NCBI RefSeq assembly: GCF_003391395.1 | Contig: NZ_CP024190.1 | Coordinates: 806,001-870,000, forward strand | DNA: 64,000 bases | DNA from: Mycobacterium marinum | Lineage (GTDB): Bacteria > Actinomycetota > Actinomycetes > Mycobacteriales > Mycobacteriaceae | Direction: 5' to 3' | The notes under the pieces: model-generated | Databases searched by the model: none | Seen by the model: only the letters and a program-made list of their open reading frames with translations | What the model was told of the DNA's origin: nothing | Translations under genes and position numbers: made by a program | Shown here: piece by piece, positions 61,421-64,000 of the stretch | Position numbering within the stretch: the stretch's first letter is position 1 | Layout: every line of letters starts with the position of its first letter

Positions 61421-61836
61421 GCTGATTTCACCAGGCAATAGGTGTAAGCATTGACCTCGTTGGACACCCGCTCGGCCTTGACCTTGCCGTCTACCGTGAT
61501 TCGGCAGCCAATGCTGTTGGTATTTCCTTGTGCGACAAGGTTACCCATCACGGCCGCCAAATTCGTGGTGAAATGCAACGTCCAGGGCAACACCGCACCC
61601 TCTACCTGCTGCGGGTCGGAATTGACATCAAAATAGCTGATATCGGCGACCGTGCCCGGAGGGCCAAAGACTTCGTAGGTGATCTCTTTGGGGTTGAAAG
61701 GCTTGTTGTCGAGATTGCTGTCGGAATACGATTCGCGTTTTTCCGAGGCAAAGAAGCCGCGGATTCGGTGCACGGAAAATCCCCCGACGATGATCACCGC
61801 CACGATCACCAGCACGATCCACGTTCGCGACAGCAC
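61417..61836 (-). CDS. mmpS4: MmpS4, MmpL4 accessory protein
   Basis: A 139-residue membrane-anchored periplasmic protein. One helix (about residues 5-25) precedes a beta-rich domain with KPFNPKEITYEVFGPPGTVADISYFD and a C-terminal Cys pair (IGCRITVDGKV, TYCLVKSA) that forms the family disulfide. It pairs with MmpL4 in export. The start is GTG 61836; the Shine-Dalgarno is weak. Upstream, an iron-regulator-like box and a pair of ATGTTCAA repeats lie before the divergent TetR gene. Confidence 0.92.
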   Translation of the reverse strand: MLSRTWIVLVIVAVIIVGGFSVHRIRGFFASEKRESYSDSNLDNKPFNPKEITYEVFGPPGTVADISYFDVNSDPQQVEGAVLPWTLHFTTNLAAVMGNLVAQGNTNSIGCRITVDGKVKAERVSNEVNAYTYCLVKSA

Positions 61837-61895
61837 CTTGAAAATCTCAAGTCCCCTTTACCGGTTGGCGAAGCTACGGGGCGCACGATACCCGT

Positions 61896-61923
61896 ATGTT
61901 CAACGCCGTTCGACCATGTTCAA
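61896..61923 (+). repeat. Direct repeat ATGTTCAA x2 upstream of mmpS4
   Basis: ATGTTCAA at 61896-61903 and again at 61916-61923, exactly 20 bases apart, about two helical turns. It lies 60-87 bases before the mmpS4 start and may be a regulator binding site. Confidence 0.4.
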
Positions 61924-62066
61924 TCTTTGGATCGCGGTGAGGGGTGGGAGTGCCCGCAGGTAGATCCAGTAGATATGGTGGCTGTCGCAACCTCGGCGGA
62001 TCTATCGGCCGATTTACGGGTTGTCACCCCGTCTCACCTCGGGCTGGCTGCATCGCGCTGAGACGC

Positions 62067-62085
62067 GCAACCAAGCCTAGCCTAA
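62067..62085 (-). promoter_or_regulatory. Possible IdeR (iron) box upstream of mmpS4
   Basis: The minus strand reads TTAGGCTAGGCTTGGTTGC, matching 12 of 19 positions of the palindromic TTAGGTTAGGCTAACCTAA consensus, with 11 of the first 12 correct but a poor right half. In M. tuberculosis mmpS4/mmpL4 is iron- and IdeR-regulated. The position fits; the match is imperfect. Confidence 0.4.
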
Positions 62086-62140
62086 GTAAACCATGGCGAT
62101 GGGCGGAATTGTCGACCCCTTCCGTCATCTTGGGGATGTA

Positions 62141-62157
62141 ACGCATATCACGTGCGT
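62141..62157. promoter_or_regulatory. Inverted repeat ACGCA-N7-TGCGT (candidate TetR operator 1)
   Basis: ACGCA at 62141-62145 and TGCGT at 62153-62157 lie around TATCACG; the flanks extend to TAACGCA/TGCGTAA. The same half-site recurs 50 bases on, upstream of the TetR gene start. Confidence 0.5.
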
Positions 62158-62160
62158 AAA

Positions 62161-62171
62161 GGTACGGTACC
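62161..62171. repeat. Perfect palindrome GGTAC-G-GTACC
   Basis: An 11-base perfect inverted repeat between the two ACGCA/TGCGT repeats, in the promoter space of the TetR gene. Confidence 0.35.
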
Positions 62172-62195
62172 CGGTCGGCATTACCCTCGCAAATC

Positions 62196-62208
62196 ACGCA
62201 GTGTGCGT
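62196..62208. promoter_or_regulatory. Inverted repeat ACGCA-N3-TGCGT (candidate TetR operator 2)
   Basis: ACGCA-GTG-TGCGT, followed immediately by the -10 hexamer TATCCT (62209-62214) of the TetR gene. A repressor bound here would block that promoter, suggesting autoregulation. Confidence 0.55.
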
Positions 62209-62221
62209 TATCCTCTGGCGG
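62209..62221 (+). promoter_or_regulatory. -10 element for leaderless TetR transcript
   Basis: TATCCT at 62209-62214 is six bases before the GTG at 62221, and supports that start over an in-frame GTG at 62152. Confidence 0.5.
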
Positions 62222-62889
62222 TGGCGCAACTAACCTTCCGGCGCGCGCGCACCGAGGAGAACAAGCGCCAGCGTGCGGCCGCTTTGGTGGAGGCCGCGCG
62301 CTCGTTGGCATCCGAGACCGGTGTTGCGTCGGTCACGCTGACTGCGGTTGCCAGCCGCGCCGGAATCCACTACTCGGCGGTGCGTCGCTATTTCACTTCG
62401 CATAAAGAGGTATTGCTGCACCTTGCTGCCGAGGGGTGGCAGCGGTGGTCGAACACGGTCTGTGGGGAGCTGAGCCAGCCCGGTCCCATGACCGAATCGC
62501 GGGTGGCCGCGGCGTTGGCTGACGGCCTGGTCGCGGACCCGTTGTTCTGTGACCTGCTGGCCAACCTTCACCTGCACCTCGAGCACGAAGTGGAGGTGGA
62601 CAGGGTTGTGGAGGTCAAGCGCACCAGCACCGCCGCCGTGATTGCGCTTGCTGATGCGATCGAGAACGCACTGCCCGCGCTTGGGCGTGCGGGGGCGTTC
62701 GACGTTCTGCTGGCGGCCTACTCGCTGGGGGCCACGCTTTGGCAGATCGCGAATCCGCCGCAGCGGCTCACCGACGTCTATGCCGAGGAGCCCGACGTGC
62801 TTCCGCCGGAGTGGAATCTTGACTTCGCGGCCGCTCTCACTCGTTTGCTGACCGCCACCTGTTGCGGCTTGACCGCCAAATCGTCGTAA
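62221..62889 (+). CDS. TetR-family regulator (Rv0452-like)
   Basis: A 222-residue TetR regulator closely matching M. tuberculosis Rv0452. The HTH is about residues 11-60 (SVTLTAVASRAGIHYSAVRRYFTSHKEVLL), with the rest a helical ligand domain containing LLANLHLHLEHEVEVDRVVEVK. It sits between two mmpS-mmpL units, divergent from mmpS4/mmpL4 and codirectional with the second, and likely controls one or both plus itself. Inducer unknown. GTG 62221 chosen on homology and -10 spacing. Confidence 0.9.
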   Translation: MAQLTFRRARTEENKRQRAAALVEAARSLASETGVASVTLTAVASRAGIHYSAVRRYFTSHKEVLLHLAAEGWQRWSNTVCGELSQPGPMTESRVAAALADGLVADPLFCDLLANLHLHLEHEVEVDRVVEVKRTSTAAVIALADAIENALPALGRAGAFDVLLAAYSLGATLWQIANPPQRLTDVYAEEPDVLPPEWNLDFAAALTRLLTATCCGLTAKSS

Positions 62890-63147
62890 GTCACCGGAGA
62901 ATGGGCCATTTGAGCGGGCATCGGTTCCGGCGCCATCCGTGGAGCGGAAATTCTGCGGCCTACCCCATGGTGTGTTTAAGATGCTTAGCGCAACAAACAA
63001 ATGGATGGGATGGCTAAGTAAGTCAGCTTTTGTTCCAACACCGTTGGAGTTGCGGCGTGGACACCGTTGTCCAACCTGACGCCTGCGCGCCACGGCTGCA
63101 GTACTTGATTGGAACGGACCTGCCCCCTGCTAGCGGAAGGTGATTGG

Positions 63148-63594
63148 GTGCCCAATATCTCGGTTCTCAACGCGCTGAAGCGAACGTGGATCGCGCTGGT
63201 CATCCTGGCCGTAGTCGTGATCGCGGCGTTCAGCGTCAATCGGCTTCGCAGCTACTTCGGTGTCCATGACGACCGTCCCCTCACCAGCGGCGTCTCCGAT
63301 GACATCAAGCCGTTCAACCCCAAGCACGTGGTCTATGAAGTCTTTGGTCCGCCGGGGACCGTCGCCAACATCAACTATCTGGACATTGAAGCCCAGCCTC
63401 AGCGGGTCAGCGGCGTGACGTTGCCCTGGACGCTGGCGGTGACGACCACGCTCCCGTCGGTCAGCGTCAATGTCGTCGCTCAGGGCGACACCGACCAGAT
63501 CGGGTGCCGGATCATCGTGAACGGCGAAGTCAAGGACGAAAGGTCCGAGAACGAAGTGAACGCCCAGACCTTCTGCCTGGTGAAATCGGCATGA
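63148..63594 (+). CDS. MmpS-family accessory protein (second copy)
   Basis: A 148-residue MmpS protein resembling MmpS4, with one helix (about residues 14-36, IALVILAVVVIAAFSVNRL) and a beta-rich domain with KPFNPKHVVYEVFGPPGTVANINYLD. The Cys pair (IGCRIIVNGEV and TFCLVKSA) is kept. GTG 63148 has GGAAGG upstream. It overlaps the next gene, a mmpL, by four bases (ATGA). It is similar to mmpS4 at about 1.3 kb away across the TetR gene, so this looks like a second mmpS/mmpL unit, absent here in M. tuberculosis as I recall. Exported lipid unknown. Confidence 0.9.
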   Translation: MPNISVLNALKRTWIALVILAVVVIAAFSVNRLRSYFGVHDDRPLTSGVSDDIKPFNPKHVVYEVFGPPGTVANINYLDIEAQPQRVSGVTLPWTLAVTTTLPSVSVNVVAQGDTDQIGCRIIVNGEVKDERSENEVNAQTFCLVKSA

Positions 63595-64000
63595 GCGACG
63601 ACCAGGCGGTAAGCGAACGTGCGGCCTCGAACGGGGCCTCGAACGGGGCCGGAGCCGAGAACGGGAACGGGAACCGGAGCCGCCCCTCGATGGCCCGGCT
63701 GATCCACCGGATGGCGGTGCCCATCGTTGTGTTCTGGGTGGGACTGGTCGCCGTCCTCGTGATGTTCGTTCCATCGCTCGAGGAAGTCGGCAAGCAACAC
63801 ACAGTTTCGCTGAGCCCAAGTGACGCAGAGTCGATGATCGCGATGAAGCGTGTCGGCAAGGTGTTCAACGAATTCGACACCGACAGCGCGATCATGATTG
63901 TGCTGGAGGGCGATCACCCACTGGGTGATGAGGCACACCATTACTACGACGAGCTGGTCCGCAAACTCAAGGCGGACAAAGACCATGTGCAGCACGTCCA
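63591..64000 (+). CDS. MmpL-family RND transporter (second copy), 5' part only
   Basis: Only the first 136 or so residues are present; the gene continues past the window. The N-terminus is unusual, with a low-complexity Asn/Gly-rich segment (SNGASNGAGAENGNGNRSR), after which the MmpL hallmark begins: first helix PIVVFWVGLVAVLVMFVPSL, EVGKQHTVSLSPSDAESM and LEGDHPLGDEAHHYYDELV. It matches MmpL4 over that stretch. Co-transcribed with the mmpS gene by a four-base overlap (ATGA). Confidence 0.9.
   Translation, partial: MSDDQAVSERAASNGASNGAGAENGNGNRSRPSMARLIHRMAVPIVVFWVGLVAVLVMFVPSLEEVGKQHTVSLSPSDAESMIAMKRVGKVFNEFDTDSAIMIVLEGDHPLGDEAHHYYDELVRKLKADKDHVQHV

Larger units (their letters stand above)
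61837..62220. other. Divergent control region of mmpS4 and the TetR gene
   Basis: A gap of about 385 bases without a supported gene. From left to right it contains the ATGTTCAA direct repeat, a possible IdeR box, two ACGCA/TGCGT inverted repeats and a GGTACGGTACC palindrome, then the TetR -10. Spacing suggests separate promoters on each strand. Confidence 0.5.

Overview
The window comes from a high-GC mycobacterium, most likely a slow grower. It follows the gene order known from M. tuberculosis between lpqL (Rv0418) and the regulator Rv0452: lpqL, lpqM, an Rv0421c-like hydrolase, thiD, thiC, an Rv0424c-like gene, ctpH, an Rv0426c-like gene, xthA, Rv0428c, def, Rv0430, Rv0431, sodC, Rv0433, Rv0434, Rv0435c, pssA, psd, moeA2, Rv0439c, groEL2, Rv0441c, PPE10, Rv0443, rskA, sigK, Rv0446c, ufaA1, Rv0448c, Rv0449c, mmpL4, mmpS4 and a TetR regulator. 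PE_PGRS, PPE-MPTR and MmpS/MmpL proteins support the genus. Many insertions relative to M. tuberculosis show that this is another species, perhaps of the M. kansasii / M. marinum type; that placement is inference from recall, not from a search.

Layout. 1-1561: the 5' part of a secreted protein, then a dispanin (CD225)-DUF2752 pair. 1694-6280: secreted proteases LpqL and LpqM, with a second LpqL copy between them that has lost most zinc ligands. 6311-13571: an accessory island with an MFS/cyclic-nucleotide-binding/patatin fusion, a divergent response-regulator-like nucleotide cyclase, two small membrane proteins and a tandem TetR protein. 13480-16685: hydrolase-thiD-thiC operon under a TPP riboswitch. 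16774-21888: a second accessory module (PAS-ANTAR protein, STAS anti-sigma antagonist, and a 1289-residue hybrid kinase/phosphatase/anti-sigma protein). 21905-27309: P-type ATPase CtpH between two small membrane proteins. 27453-35762: DNA repair, deformylase, Cu superoxide dismutase and conserved genes, with a GntR/MFS insertion. 35769-39534: psd-pssA-AAA ATPase operon. 39620-42796: an inserted PE_PGRS gene. 43110-45822: moeA2, a short-chain dehydrogenase and a cupin. 46132-47757: groEL2 with two CIRCE operators. 47843-53048: Rv0441c, PPE10, an inserted amidohydrolase, a DinB-like protein and a membrane protein. 53060-58464: the SigK/RskA system and the lipid-modifying operon Rv0449c-Rv0446c, with a recognisable SigK-type promoter. 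58523-64000: mmpS4-mmpL4, then a divergent TetR gene and a second mmpS-mmpL pair running off the end.

How the parts may work together. The fusion protein carries a cyclic-nucleotide-binding domain and sits head-to-head with a cyclase, suggesting a local second-messenger circuit controlling a lipid hydrolase/transporter. The STAS protein overlaps a protein that carries both the phosphatase and the anti-sigma kinase domains needed for partner switching, plus a complete hybrid histidine kinase. Many genes have a TANNNT -10 hexamer 6-8 bases before the start codon, so leaderless transcription appears common here and helped fix several starts. No tRNA, rRNA, insertion sequence, prophage or CRISPR array was recognised.
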